From Bacteroidota bacterium (GTDB lineage Bacteria; Bacteroidota; Ignavibacteria; Kapaibacteriales; Kapaibacteriaceae), in NCBI GenBank assembly GCA_018266735.1, contig JAFDZT010000002.1, positions 776,025 through 825,615 on the forward strand: a DNA stretch of 49,591 nt, in the 5' to 3' direction. The notes under the pieces were generated by a model, which was not told where the DNA came from, did not search any database, and worked only from the letters and a program-made list of their open reading frames with translations. The translations under genes and the position numbers were made by a program. Below, piece by piece: positions 24,587 to 32,327 of the stretch. Numbering within the stretch: the first letter of the stretch is position 1; the number at the start of each line of letters is the position of its first letter.

Positions 24587-25689
24587 CAATAGGTACACAG
24601 CACCGTCTCTTCCTGTCGCTCATACGAGAACAGTTTTGCCGCCGCTCGTAGCAACGGAGTGAAATGGTTGCGATCAAGAGCTCGTTCAATGGCGCGGGCG
24701 ATCGCTTCCGGTTCGGGCGGCGCCGCGATGGCCACGCCCAACCCATAGCGTTGGATGACCCGACGCATCGCCGGCAGGTCGGTCGTCACCACGGGGATCT
24801 GGGCCATGATGTATTCGAACAGCTTGTTGGGTAAGGCATACTCATAGCTCTTCGAAATGGGTTCGATGATGCAGAGTCCAACGTCGGCACTGCACGTCCA
24901 CGCATGCAGTTCATCATACGAGATCGCCCCCAACCAGTGCACACGGTCGGCAACTCCCGCCGCCTGTGCTGCGCTCGCGAGCTCGGCACGTGCGGGTCCG
25001 TCTCCGATCACGCACAAATGCATGCGCGGAAGCAGCGGCAACGTGGCGATCATCGGACCGATCCCCCGTCCATGATGCACCACTCCCTGATACAACAACA
25101 CCTTCGCATCGATGGGAATGTTGCAGGCCTCGCGAAGCTTGCGCGATGGCACCGGCTCTCGATACGGTGGCACGTTCAGGATGACGGTGGGAAGGGCGGC
25201 AAGGTGATACCGATCACGAATGATCTCTGCGTCCAGTTCACCGCTCACCGTCACGGTATCGGCACTCCGTATGAGGAGTCGTTCCATACCGGAGATAAGG
25301 CGTTGTTTGAGACCACGACCTTGCAATGGACCGAGGGCGAAGTAGAACTCGCGTGCATCGTAGATGAGCTTGGCCTTTGTGCGCTGCTTCCACTGTCGTG
25401 CGGCATACAACGCGAAAAGATCCATGGCGCCAACGGTCGTTGCATCGATCGGACGCTGGCGGAGGGCAAATGCCGTAAAGGATCGCCACCGTGCAAATGC
25501 CGAACCACCGGGGTCCGACCAGGAATGCAGCGTGATCGACCCACCGGCTGCCGTTGGTGCGGCATCCTCGTCGCGTAGTGTTCCTGCAGCGATCACATGG
25601 ACGTGCCGTCCCGCACGAGCCAACGCACGAGCGACGTTCAGTGTTCGCGCGTCGCGATCCACATCTGCCAATGCGAGAAGAAGGGTCAA
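24586..25689 (-). CDS. Glycosyltransferase, GT-B fold (GT4-like)
   Basis: 367-residue cytosolic or peripheral glycosyltransferase. The N-terminal Rossmann half starts TLLLALADVDRDARTLNVARAL. The C-terminal half has LYQGVVHHGRGI, LCVIGDGPARAEL, VHWLGAISYDELHAW and the nucleotide-sugar site SYEYALPNKLFEYIMAQIPV with the conserved Glu. The start is inferred as TTG 25689, which overlaps the TGA of the FemAB-like gene (TTGA). No ATG fits, and a longer frame would overlap that gene by 130 bases. Probable role in surface polysaccharide assembly. Confidence 0.85.
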   Translation of the reverse strand: MTLLLALADVDRDARTLNVARALARAGRHVHVIAAGTLRDEDAAPTAAGGSITLHSWSDPGGSAFARWRSFTAFALRQRPIDATTVGAMDLFALYAARQWKQRTKAKLIYDAREFYFALGPLQGRGLKQRLISGMERLLIRSADTVTVSGELDAEIIRDRYHLAALPTVILNVPPYREPVPSRKLREACNIPIDAKVLLYQGVVHHGRGIGPMIATLPLLPRMHLCVIGDGPARAELASAAQAAGVADRVHWLGAISYDELHAWTCSADVGLCIIEPISKSYEYALPNKLFEYIMAQIPVVTTDLPAMRRVIQRYGLGVAIAAPPEPEAIARAIERALDRNHFTPLLRAAAKLFSYERQEETVLCTY

Positions 25690-26654
25690 AGCGAAAGGTG
25701 GAATGTCGACCGCAGGATACCACGCGCGTCGAACCGTTCCTTGAACGTGATCAGGTTGTACGAGGGCGTCATCGGATCGTCGGCCTTCGTGTCTTGACTC
25801 ACGCCGATGTCCACCCATTCATATCCGTTCTCCACGGCCCACCTGCAGGTCTCGTACATCACAAGATAGATGGGTCGCAAGTGTTCGAACTCATAGCGGA
25901 GCATGTTATAGAAACACAACACCACTTTGCGATTGGTCAGGAAGAGCAATGATCCTGCGATCGCCTCTCCATCGCAATACACGAGATACAACCGAAGCTT
26001 GTCTGGCATCAACCGATGCAACGTGAGCAGATCCTCAAGCGTGTGCGTTGGCGAAACGCCATGACGTGCTTTGTTCTCGACAAGGATCCGGTGGAACGTT
26101 GCATAGTCGTCGCTCTCGGCAATGGTGATCTTCCCTTCGCGCAAGATCTTGCGAATGCTCTTGCGGGCTGTGGGATCGAACGACTGCAGGAAGTCGCGAC
26201 CATGCTTCAGATCGATGGCATGCGAGATGTAGTGCAACTCGAAATCGGCCTTGCGGTAGAGCATGGCGTATTCAAGGTGCTGACTGTAGTTCAAGGTATA
26301 GATGAGCGGCGGCGGGATGAGATAGGCATGCTTGAAACCAGCTTCGCGAGCATAGCCCATAAAGGCATCAACGATGCGCTCCGATCGCTCATACGACGTG
26401 TCTTCTGTGGCAATGGAACCGTACGATGCACCAACCGGTGACCAAAGATCTCCTTGCGCATTCACGCCCGCCGGGAGCACACCTACCAGCTTCCCTTGCT
26501 CTCTGAACATGAGATGATGGAAGTTCCACTTTCCGTCGGGATGGTAGTCAAGGAATCGCTGCAAATGGAACATCGTCCCGTTGTTGGAACGCTCCACGAA
26601 GGAGTCCCATTCGTCTCGGTCCTGAGGAGTATAGCGTTGGATCGTGATCGACAT
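25686..26654 (-). CDS. FemAB/GNAT-like acyltransferase
   Basis: 322-residue protein with the double-GNAT FemAB pattern: WDSFVERSNNGTMFHLQRFL at the start, FDPTARKSIRKILREGKITI near residue 170, and AIAGSLLFLTNRKVVLCFYNM near 247. Members attach amino acids to peptidoglycan precursors or acylate surface sugars. The specificity here is unknown, though linkage to a glycosyltransferase points to the envelope. The ATG at 26654 is chosen; a TAGATTTG box lies 21 bases upstream of it. Confidence 0.85.
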   Translation of the reverse strand: MSITIQRYTPQDRDEWDSFVERSNNGTMFHLQRFLDYHPDGKWNFHHLMFREQGKLVGVLPAGVNAQGDLWSPVGASYGSIATEDTSYERSERIVDAFMGYAREAGFKHAYLIPPPLIYTLNYSQHLEYAMLYRKADFELHYISHAIDLKHGRDFLQSFDPTARKSIRKILREGKITIAESDDYATFHRILVENKARHGVSPTHTLEDLLTLHRLMPDKLRLYLVYCDGEAIAGSLLFLTNRKVVLCFYNMLRYEFEHLRPIYLVMYETCRWAVENGYEWVDIGVSQDTKADDPMTPSYNLITFKERFDARGILRSTFHLSL

Positions 26655-26675
26655 ACTGCGTCTTGGAAGGAACGG

Positions 26676-26683
26676 CAAATCTA
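26676..26683 (-). promoter_or_regulatory. -7 box TAGATTTG of the FemAB-like gene
   Basis: Full TAnnTTTG match on the minus strand, 21 bases before the ATG at 26654. It is divergent from the promoter at 26732. A clear -33 box is not seen. Confidence 0.5.
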
Positions 26684-26731
26684 CACACAAAGCTCTTGGC
26701 AACGAATGTTCGACATCATTCGTGCACGCAC

Positions 26732-26739
26732 TATCTTTG
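26732..26739 (+). promoter_or_regulatory. -7 box TATCTTTG of the outer-membrane barrel gene
   Basis: Full TAnnTTTG match, 44 bases before the ATG at 26784. The implied leader is about 38-40 bases. Confidence 0.55.
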
Positions 26740-26783
26740 CGCCGTTCACCAATTTCGTTTCATTTCACAACGTGGGGTCTGGT

Positions 26784-27269
26784 ATGAAGAGAAGCATTCT
26801 CGTGATCGCAATGGTATTGCTCGGCATTGGTGTGTCGAGTGCTCAAAGCCCTGATAAGGTATTCGGCTTTGGTGTAACGGCAGGTCAATCGCTGGGTGGA
26901 CACATCCTGTATGCGATCACTCCGGCGGTCCATGTGGGAACAGGCTTTGGCCTTGCTCTCCAGTCATCGAATGGCACAAGCACCAACCAGGTCTACTTCG
27001 CGCCGTACGGCAAATTCTTGCTCTCCGGTACGAAAGAGTTCAAGCCCTTCATCCTTGGTCAGTTCATGATCTCTTCAGGTCCATCGGGCAACTCCGCTTC
27101 GAACACAACGTCGACTTCTCTCAATTTCGGCGTTGGCGGTGAGTATTTCATCACGCCGCGTTTCGGTATCCAAGGCATGTTCCATGTGATCCAGATCGGC
27201 TTCGATCCAAGCTTTACGGCTTTTGGCTTCCTGACACCGGCCGTTGGTGTTGAGTGGTTCATGGACTAA
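26784..27269 (+). CDS. Small outer-membrane beta-barrel protein
   Basis: 161-residue exported protein. The signal peptide is MKRSILVIAMVLLGIGVSSAQ. Alternating strands follow (FGFGVTAGQSLGGHILY, VHVGTGFGLALQS, VYFAPYGKFLL, FKPFILGQFMIS, LNFGVGGEYFITPRFGIQG), ending VGVEWFMD with an aromatic near the C-terminus. That is the pattern of an eight-stranded OmpW/OmpX-like barrel. No ligand is predicted. The gene has its own promoter and a strong terminator. Confidence 0.85.
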   Translation: MKRSILVIAMVLLGIGVSSAQSPDKVFGFGVTAGQSLGGHILYAITPAVHVGTGFGLALQSSNGTSTNQVYFAPYGKFLLSGTKEFKPFILGQFMISSGPSGNSASNTTSTSLNFGVGGEYFITPRFGIQGMFHVIQIGFDPSFTAFGFLTPAVGVEWFMD

Positions 27270-27286
27270 TGTATCACGACCGTTCT

Positions 27287-27324
27287 ACGGCGCTTCACCA
27301 CTCGGTGGAGCGCCGTTCTTGTTT
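27287..27324 (+). terminator. Intrinsic terminator abutting the GT9 start codon
   Basis: 13-base stem ACGGCGCTTCACC/GGTGGAGCGCCGT (27287-27299 and 27304-27316, one wobble pair) with loop ACTC, then TCTTGTTT. The T-run ends at the base before the ATG at 27325. Confidence 0.9.
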
Positions 27325-28302
27325 ATGACCATTGCCATCGTTCGTACAGATAGACTCGGCGACATGATCTTGACGCTTCCGATGATCGGAGCGATACGGT
27401 CTGTGTTGCCCGACGCTCGGATCCTGCTCTACACCAGGCGGTATGTGGAGCCGATCGTGCGGAGCGTTGCCGGGATCGACGAGATCATCTATTGCGATGA
27501 TGCCGGGGTCGACCTACGTCGATCGTTTCGCGAGCATCACATCGACGTGATCTTCTTTCCACGTCCGCGCCGCTCAGAAGCATGGGCCGCCGTCATGGCA
27601 GGCATCCCCCGGCGCGTCGGCTCTGCGTATCGGTGGTATTCGTTCCTGTTCACCACGCGCATTCGCGACCATCGCAGCACAGCAGAACGTCACGAAGCGG
27701 AATTCAATGTGCGCATGATCGAGGCCGCCTTGGGCCTTGCCGCCCTACCCGTGGCCTTGCCACCCATACGACCGGTGACATCAACGCAGGTACCGGAGCG
27801 ACCGTACTTTGTCGTCCATCCGGGGTCGGGTGGCAGTGCGCGCGATTGGGCACCGGAACGATTTGGGGAGGCAGCATGTGAGCTCGCTGCGCAGACGGGA
27901 TGGACACCCGTGATCACGGGCATTGCTTCGGAGCACGACGTGTGCGATGTCGTGCAACGCACGTGTCCGTCGGCCATCAACCTGTGCGGGACACGATCGT
28001 TGGAAGAGATGATGTCGGTGCTGGCATCGGCAGAAGTAGCGATCGCCAATTCAACGGGTGTGCTGCATCTCGCAGCAGCGCTTGGAACGGCCGTGGTCGG
28101 ACTCTATCCGCGAACACCGGCGATGTCGCAGTACCGATGGGGACCGTATACAGGTCGAGCCGTGGTGCTTGAAAGTGATGCTGCCGACGATATGTCGGCG
28201 ATCGATGTCAGTGCTGTTGTGAACGCAGCACGTCGCGCACACGCTCTGCATCCTGCTCCGTATCAACGGCCAGGAACAACTGCTCCGTCTCCACGCACGT
28301 AA
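27325..28302 (+). CDS. Glycosyltransferase family 9 (heptosyltransferase-like)
   Basis: 325-residue GT-B enzyme of the ADP-heptose:LPS heptosyltransferase family. N-terminal IVRTDRLGDMILTLPMIGAI is diagnostic. The C-terminal half has VVHPGSGGSARDWAPERF, VITGIASEHD, NLCGTRSLEEMMSVLASA and ANSTGVLHLAAALGTAVVGLY. It adds a sugar to the LPS core on the cytoplasmic side. The ATG at 27325 fits the family start and directly follows a terminator T-run; no Shine-Dalgarno is visible. The 3' 95 bases overlap the end of kdsB on the opposite strand, where the Ala/Pro-rich C-terminal tail is probably dispensable. Confidence 0.92.
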   Translation: MTIAIVRTDRLGDMILTLPMIGAIRSVLPDARILLYTRRYVEPIVRSVAGIDEIIYCDDAGVDLRRSFREHHIDVIFFPRPRRSEAWAAVMAGIPRRVGSAYRWYSFLFTTRIRDHRSTAERHEAEFNVRMIEAALGLAALPVALPPIRPVTSTQVPERPYFVVHPGSGGSARDWAPERFGEAACELAAQTGWTPVITGIASEHDVCDVVQRTCPSAINLCGTRSLEEMMSVLASAEVAIANSTGVLHLAAALGTAVVGLYPRTPAMSQYRWGPYTGRAVVLESDAADDMSAIDVSAVVNAARRAHALHPAPYQRPGTTAPSPRT

Positions 28303-28960
28303 AGCGCGCCCCCGCCTCCATCAATCGCAATTGCTCCAGCATCTCTGCACGCTCAAGTGGTGAGGGCGGCAAGGAAACATGTCGCTGCAAGGCCGACAGT
28401 GTATAGGCGTAGATGCCGATATGCTTCCAGAACGTATGCGCCGAATGCCAAGCAGCACCATCGGACTCGTTGCGCAGATATGGGATCGGTGACCGCGAGA
28501 AATAGAGCGCATTGTTCGATGTGTCGACCACGACCTTGACCACCGACGGATTCGTCAGTTCGTCGGCAAAGAGGATCCGGCTCATGGCCGTTGCGACATC
28601 GGCACCACTTGCGCGCAGTGCCTGCACAAGATGCGTGATCACGTTGGGTGCAAGCAGTGGTTCATCACCCTGGATGTTCACCACAACGTCCGGACGGAGA
28701 TGCAACTGTCGGATAAGAGCATCGCATCGGTCGGTGCCACTCGGCAGATCGGGTGAGGTGAGATAGGCTTCGGCACCAAATCGTTGCGCCTCGGCAACGA
28801 TGCGTTCATCGTCGGTGGCGATCAGGACGCGATCCAAAACCGTGCACGCCGTGGCGGCGCGCCACACACGTTCGATCATACTTTGACCGCAGAGGTCGAT
28901 GAGCGGCTTTCCCGGCAGCCTCGTCGAGGCATACCGCGCCGGGATCACACCAACGATCAT
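28208..28960 (-). CDS. kdsB: 3-deoxy-manno-octulosonate cytidylyltransferase (CMP-KDO synthetase)
   Basis: 250-residue cytosolic enzyme that activates KDO with CTP for LPS inner-core synthesis. It starts IVGVIPARYASTRLPGKPL. It also has ATDDERIV, SGTDRCDAL and VVNIQGDEPLL, the standard KdsB motifs. The end is complete. The ATG at 28960 overlaps the gatC stop (ATGA). The last 95 bases overlap the convergent GT9 gene. Confidence 0.96.
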   Translation of the reverse strand: MIVGVIPARYASTRLPGKPLIDLCGQSMIERVWRAATACTVLDRVLIATDDERIVAEAQRFGAEAYLTSPDLPSGTDRCDALIRQLHLRPDVVVNIQGDEPLLAPNVITHLVQALRASGADVATAMSRILFADELTNPSVVKVVVDTSNNALYFSRSPIPYLRNESDGAAWHSAHTFWKHIGIYAYTLSALQRHVSLPPSPLERAEMLEQLRLMEAGARFTCVETEQLFLAVDTEQDAERVRDVLRSQQH

Positions 28961-29241
28961 GAACCAAGTACCTTCGGCACTTTGAAGAACGCCTCGTTCT
29001 TCTTTGGTGCATTGGAGAGCGCTTCTTCCGTGGTCAGGCATTCGCCTACCACGTCGGCGCGCATCACGTTGGTGGCATCGTTCACATGGGACATGGGTTC
29101 AACACCCGTCATGTCGACGGCATTGATGGCACCCACATAGGCAACGATGTTCTCGAACTGTTCGCCAAAGGCCACGAGTTCGTCGTCAGAGAATCGCAGG
29201 CGTGCAAGCTCTGCGATGCGAGAAAGTTCAGCGGTTGTCAT
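28957..29241 (-). CDS. gatC: Aspartyl/glutamyl-tRNA amidotransferase subunit C
   Basis: 94-residue small subunit of the GatCAB complex, which amidates Glu-tRNA(Gln) and Asp-tRNA(Asn). Family pattern: ELSRIAELARLRFSDDEL at the start, FENIVAYVGAINAVD, and GVEPMSHVND, with EEALSNAPKKNEAFFKVPKVL at the C-terminus. gatA and gatB are not in this window. A TATCTTTG box ends 3 bases upstream of the ATG. The start overlaps the end of plsC by 14 bases. Confidence 0.95.
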   Translation of the reverse strand: MTTAELSRIAELARLRFSDDELVAFGEQFENIVAYVGAINAVDMTGVEPMSHVNDATNVMRADVVGECLTTEEALSNAPKKNEAFFKVPKVLGS

Positions 29242-29941
29242 GTGCAAAGATACGTTGTTCCAGAACGGCATGCAGGGTGTGCATCGCCTGTACCTGATCG
29301 GACTTGCTCGCTTCGGTCGGAAGAACGATCGGAGCATCAACGGTGAGCGATACCACTCCGGGCGAGAGGCGCGTGCCGTGCGCCGGCAGAACGGACGCCG
29401 TGCCCACGAGGGTGACCGGTACGATGGGGCGTCCGCTGCGTGCGGCCAGGGAGAATGCTCCCCGCTTGAAGGCACCGAGCCGTCCGTCTTCGCTGCGTGT
29501 ACCCTCGGGAAACACCAGCACACTTGCGCCCGTGCTCATCGTGGCAACGGTCTGCTCGATCTTGGCAAAGGCCTCGCGCGAGTCACCACGATCGACAGCA
29601 ATGAAGGGCGACATGCGCAAACACCAACCGAAGATCGGAATTCGACCCAATTCCTCCTTGTACATGATGCGAATGTTGTCGGGCAAGGAGGCAAGGAGGA
29701 CAGGAATGTCGAACAGACTACTGTGATTGGCACAGTACACGTAGCGTTCGGTCGGCACAAGATGTTCAAAGCCGCTACACTGCACACGAACACCTGCAAT
29801 GCGAAGCAGGAGTCTCGACCATGCACGTGCATAGAGGTAGTACACCGATGTATCTCGGAACAAGAGCATGTGGAGCATCACACCGATCGCAAAGGCGACC
29901 GTAACGACGGCGATGACCAGAATACGCAACCACGAACGCAT
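29228..29941 (-). CDS. plsC: 1-acyl-sn-glycerol-3-phosphate acyltransferase
   Basis: 237-residue membrane-bound acyltransferase that makes phosphatidic acid from lysophosphatidate. An N-terminal membrane helix (about residues 5-28) precedes the catalytic motif NHSSLFD (HX4D). Further motifs are FIAVDRGD (acceptor binding) and VFPEGTRS, followed by PIVPVTLVG. The ATG at 29941 is chosen from the hydrophobic start. The gene diverges from the SUI1 gene across 106 bases, where I see no clear promoter. Confidence 0.93.
   Translation of the reverse strand: MRSWLRILVIAVVTVAFAIGVMLHMLLFRDTSVYYLYARAWSRLLLRIAGVRVQCSGFEHLVPTERYVYCANHSSLFDIPVLLASLPDNIRIMYKEELGRIPIFGWCLRMSPFIAVDRGDSREAFAKIEQTVATMSTGASVLVFPEGTRSEDGRLGAFKRGAFSLAARSGRPIVPVTLVGTASVLPAHGTRLSPGVVSLTVDAPIVLPTEASKSDQVQAMHTLHAVLEQRIFAHDNR
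29245..29252 (-). promoter_or_regulatory. -7 box TATCTTTG just upstream of gatC
   Basis: Full TAnnTTTG match on the minus strand inside the plsC 3' end, 3 bases before the gatC ATG. If active, it gives a leaderless gatC-kdsB mRNA. Confidence 0.4.
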
Positions 29942-30047
29942 AGACCACTTGAATGTGTGGTACAATATAGACCGCTGTTCACTATGTTCATAGGTGATGC
30001 CCCGTGCATCTCCCCTATCCCACAACACCAATTCACGTCTTTCCGTC

Positions 30048-30383
30048 ATGAGCTCATCGAAGTCCCTGCAAGACCTTGCCGCCCTTCTGGGCACCCCTGC
30101 CCCATCTTCTTCCGAACAACCCGCGTCAACAAAGAAGCGATTGGGCTACGATGGGAAACCGATGCTGGTCAAGGTGCGAAAGGAAACGCGACGTGGAAAG
30201 ACCATCACGTCGATCACGGGATTTCAGAGTCATCCGAAGGACCTGCACACGATGCTATCGACGTTCAAGTCGAAGTTCGGCACCGGCGGATCCGTGCTCG
30301 ACAATGCCATCGAGATCCAGGGCGATCACACCACGAAGGTGATCGAATTCCTGAAGGCCGAAGGATACTCCGTCAAGGGATGA
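30048..30383 (+). CDS. SUI1/eIF1-family translation factor (YciH-like)
   Basis: 111-residue protein. A low-complexity Ser/Pro N-terminus precedes a SUI1 domain (about 38-110): VKVRKETRRGKTITSITGF, HTMLSTFKSKFGTGGSV, IEIQGDHTTKVIEFLKAEGY. Bacterial members are YciH-like and are thought to influence start-site selection. The ATG at 30048 is preferred; an in-frame ATG 54 bases earlier would add an unlikely extension. It converges with the DUF5074-like gene and overlaps it by 11 bases. Confidence 0.92.
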   Translation: MSSSKSLQDLAALLGTPAPSSSEQPASTKKRLGYDGKPMLVKVRKETRRGKTITSITGFQSHPKDLHTMLSTFKSKFGTGGSVLDNAIEIQGDHTTKVIEFLKAEGYSVKG

Positions 30384-31446
30384 AGGCAAAGGCGGAAGGA
30401 TTGAGGCCAACAGCGGCGCGCGCTACCACAGCGCCAGTCGCATCGATGGCGAAGGCCTCTCCATCGATCACATAGTTGCGTGCGTTGCCCACCCATACGT
30501 TGTTCGTTGATGCCTGGTAGCCAAGGGTGTACCATTGATCGGTCGATGATGATGCATGCGTTATGAGACGTCGCGGTGCCGACGTGGCATCGTCGATCAC
30601 ATCCACGCCATACTTGTGAAGCACGTAACAGCGACCGGTGCGTTGGTCGACATCGATGGTGGTGATCCACGTGAACGTCCAGCGCGCCACCACGGCAAGT
30701 GTTCGAGCATTCACACAAACAACACCACCGATGGAGTCCTTCTTCGACGGGAGGTCGCGGTACGATGCCCACACTCGATTTCGCGTCGGATCCGCTCGCA
30801 CTGTCCCAACATTGGGAACCCCGCCGATGGTGCCAACGGAAGTAAGGTCGGTGGTTGAAAGAACGGCAATGGTACCTGCGCCGGGCTCTGTTGCACGCAG
30901 ATCACCGAAGCCCGAGATGCCAACAAAGAGTCTGCCGTTGAGAACGGCACACCCGCTGGGGGCAGGACCAACGCGGACGCCCGACGTGGTAACGGAAAGC
31001 GTGCGCGGATCGAACTCGGTGATCGAGTCGTCGTTCTCATTCGTGCAATACCCAACACTGTCGTTGGCGATCACTACACTGCGCGGTTGCTGCGTTGCGG
31101 GAAGCGAGATGCGACCGATCCACGTTCCGGTGGACATGCGCACCACTTCGATCGAATGCGAAGTGGAAACGGCAATGAACATCGTATCGCCACGCACAGC
31201 AACATCCCCCGCCGTGTCGCCAAGGCGTTGCAACGGATCGTTGGCTTGCAAGACGTCACGTACGGCGATCATCTGCGTGGGGTCGACGTACGAGAGCACA
31301 CTGTTATCCTGTCGCCAAAGCCCTTCGCACACAACATACACGCCCCCCGAGCGAGGTTGAACGGCGGCAGGGTCCGGTGGTGCCGACGGGGTCTGCACAC
31401 AGCTCACGAGGAACGCACTGGCCATGATCAGCAGTATCGTTCTCAT
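30373..31446 (-). CDS. DUF5074/YncE-like beta-propeller lipoprotein (BtuG-like)
   Basis: 357-residue lipoprotein with lipobox LVSC (Cys near residue 16). The propeller begins GGVYVVCEGLWRQDNSVLSY and carries repeated VVxxxD and IxVVR blades; it ends VVARAAVGLNPSAFAF. These are the start and end patterns I associate with the DUF5074 family of Bacteroidota, which includes the surface B12-binding protein BtuG. It is translationally coupled (ATGA) to the surface-protein gene and, through it, to a TonB receptor. Inference: it is the surface lid or capture protein of this uptake system. The ligand is not proven. Confidence 0.8.
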   Translation of the reverse strand: MRTILLIMASAFLVSCVQTPSAPPDPAAVQPRSGGVYVVCEGLWRQDNSVLSYVDPTQMIAVRDVLQANDPLQRLGDTAGDVAVRGDTMFIAVSTSHSIEVVRMSTGTWIGRISLPATQQPRSVVIANDSVGYCTNENDDSITEFDPRTLSVTTSGVRVGPAPSGCAVLNGRLFVGISGFGDLRATEPGAGTIAVLSTTDLTSVGTIGGVPNVGTVRADPTRNRVWASYRDLPSKKDSIGGVVCVNARTLAVVARWTFTWITTIDVDQRTGRCYVLHKYGVDVIDDATSAPRRLITHASSSTDQWYTLGYQASTNNVWVGNARNYVIDGEAFAIDATGAVVARAAVGLNPSAFAFIP

Positions 31447-32327
31447 CGCAACACCTTCTCGGTGTGCTGTGTCGACGCACTCAGCAGACGAACGAACGAA
31501 CATCCTAACGGTAGCACATCCATGGAGATCGTATACGATCCGGCACCGAGGTGCTCCTCCCACACAAGCGTACCATCGGTACGAAAGGCTGTAATGCGTG
31601 TACCACCACGAAGTGCATCGGCATCGCTCACGGAAACGAACAGCAGATGTTCTCGCTCTTCATACGAGAGCGTCGTGTTCATTGCGGACGGAACGGTATG
31701 GAGTCCCAGTACGGCATCGAGATCGAATCCGGTGAGCGAAGGATCGTACAACGGATTCGTCGGGTCGTTCATGAGCATCGTGGTCACATCGGTGATGCGC
31801 ACATATCGGATACTGTCCACCCCGATGCTTGCAAGATCGAAGGCATCGCCTCCACTCACCGCGGGATCCCACGGGTCTTGATCACCATGCGTTGGCGTCA
31901 TGCCCGCACATCCGGCAAAGGTGTTCGAATCCATGGGGAAGGATGTCCAGTGCAGGCCATCCGTGCTCACGTCGACGCGCGCCGGTTCTGCGAACAACTG
32001 TCCGCTGCCATATCGAAACGCATTCTCGAACACGGTGAGATCCGCTCCGGGTCCGTCCACCACCACCGCACCCTTCCACCCTACGATGATCACGCCTCCA
32101 AGACCGATACTGCACACGTCGTGCGGATCGGTTGCCTGCACATCTTCACGCGCAACGTGTGCTGGCGTGCCGAAGATGTTGGCCGGAAAGACGGCCGGAC
32201 CTTGCCCTACATTCTGTCCGGTACCGGGCATGAAGGCAAAGACCGTATCGATGGTCGCACGTCCCCACTGTGCATGCAATGGTTGCATGCAGAGGATCAT
32301 CACAACGATGGTGCGGAGGATGGTCAT
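31443..32327 (-). CDS. Secreted surface protein of a TonB receptor operon, T9SS-like tail
   Basis: 294-residue exported protein. The signal peptide is TILRTIVVMILCMQPLHAQ. The central domain has CSIGLGGVIIVGWKGAVVVD, FENAF, EPARVDVSTDGLHWTSF and DAFDLASIG….IRYVRITDV, a beta-sandwich pattern seen in cell-surface proteins next to BtuB-type receptors (recollection, not a search). The last 70 residues resemble a T9SS sorting domain. The ATG at 32327 overlaps the receptor TGA, and its stop overlaps the next ATG, so the three genes are tightly coupled. Confidence 0.75.
   Translation of the reverse strand: MTILRTIVVMILCMQPLHAQWGRATIDTVFAFMPGTGQNVGQGPAVFPANIFGTPAHVAREDVQATDPHDVCSIGLGGVIIVGWKGAVVVDGPGADLTVFENAFRYGSGQLFAEPARVDVSTDGLHWTSFPMDSNTFAGCAGMTPTHGDQDPWDPAVSGGDAFDLASIGVDSIRYVRITDVTTMLMNDPTNPLYDPSLTGFDLDAVLGLHTVPSAMNTTLSYEEREHLLFVSVSDADALRGGTRITAFRTDGTLVWEEHLGAGSYTISMDVLPLGCSFVRLLSASTQHTEKVLR

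Noticed and set aside
29147..30475. Open frame of about 440 codons on the plus strand across gatC, plsC and the SUI1 region
   Set aside because: It crosses three well-supported genes, has no family features and is rich in His and Arg.
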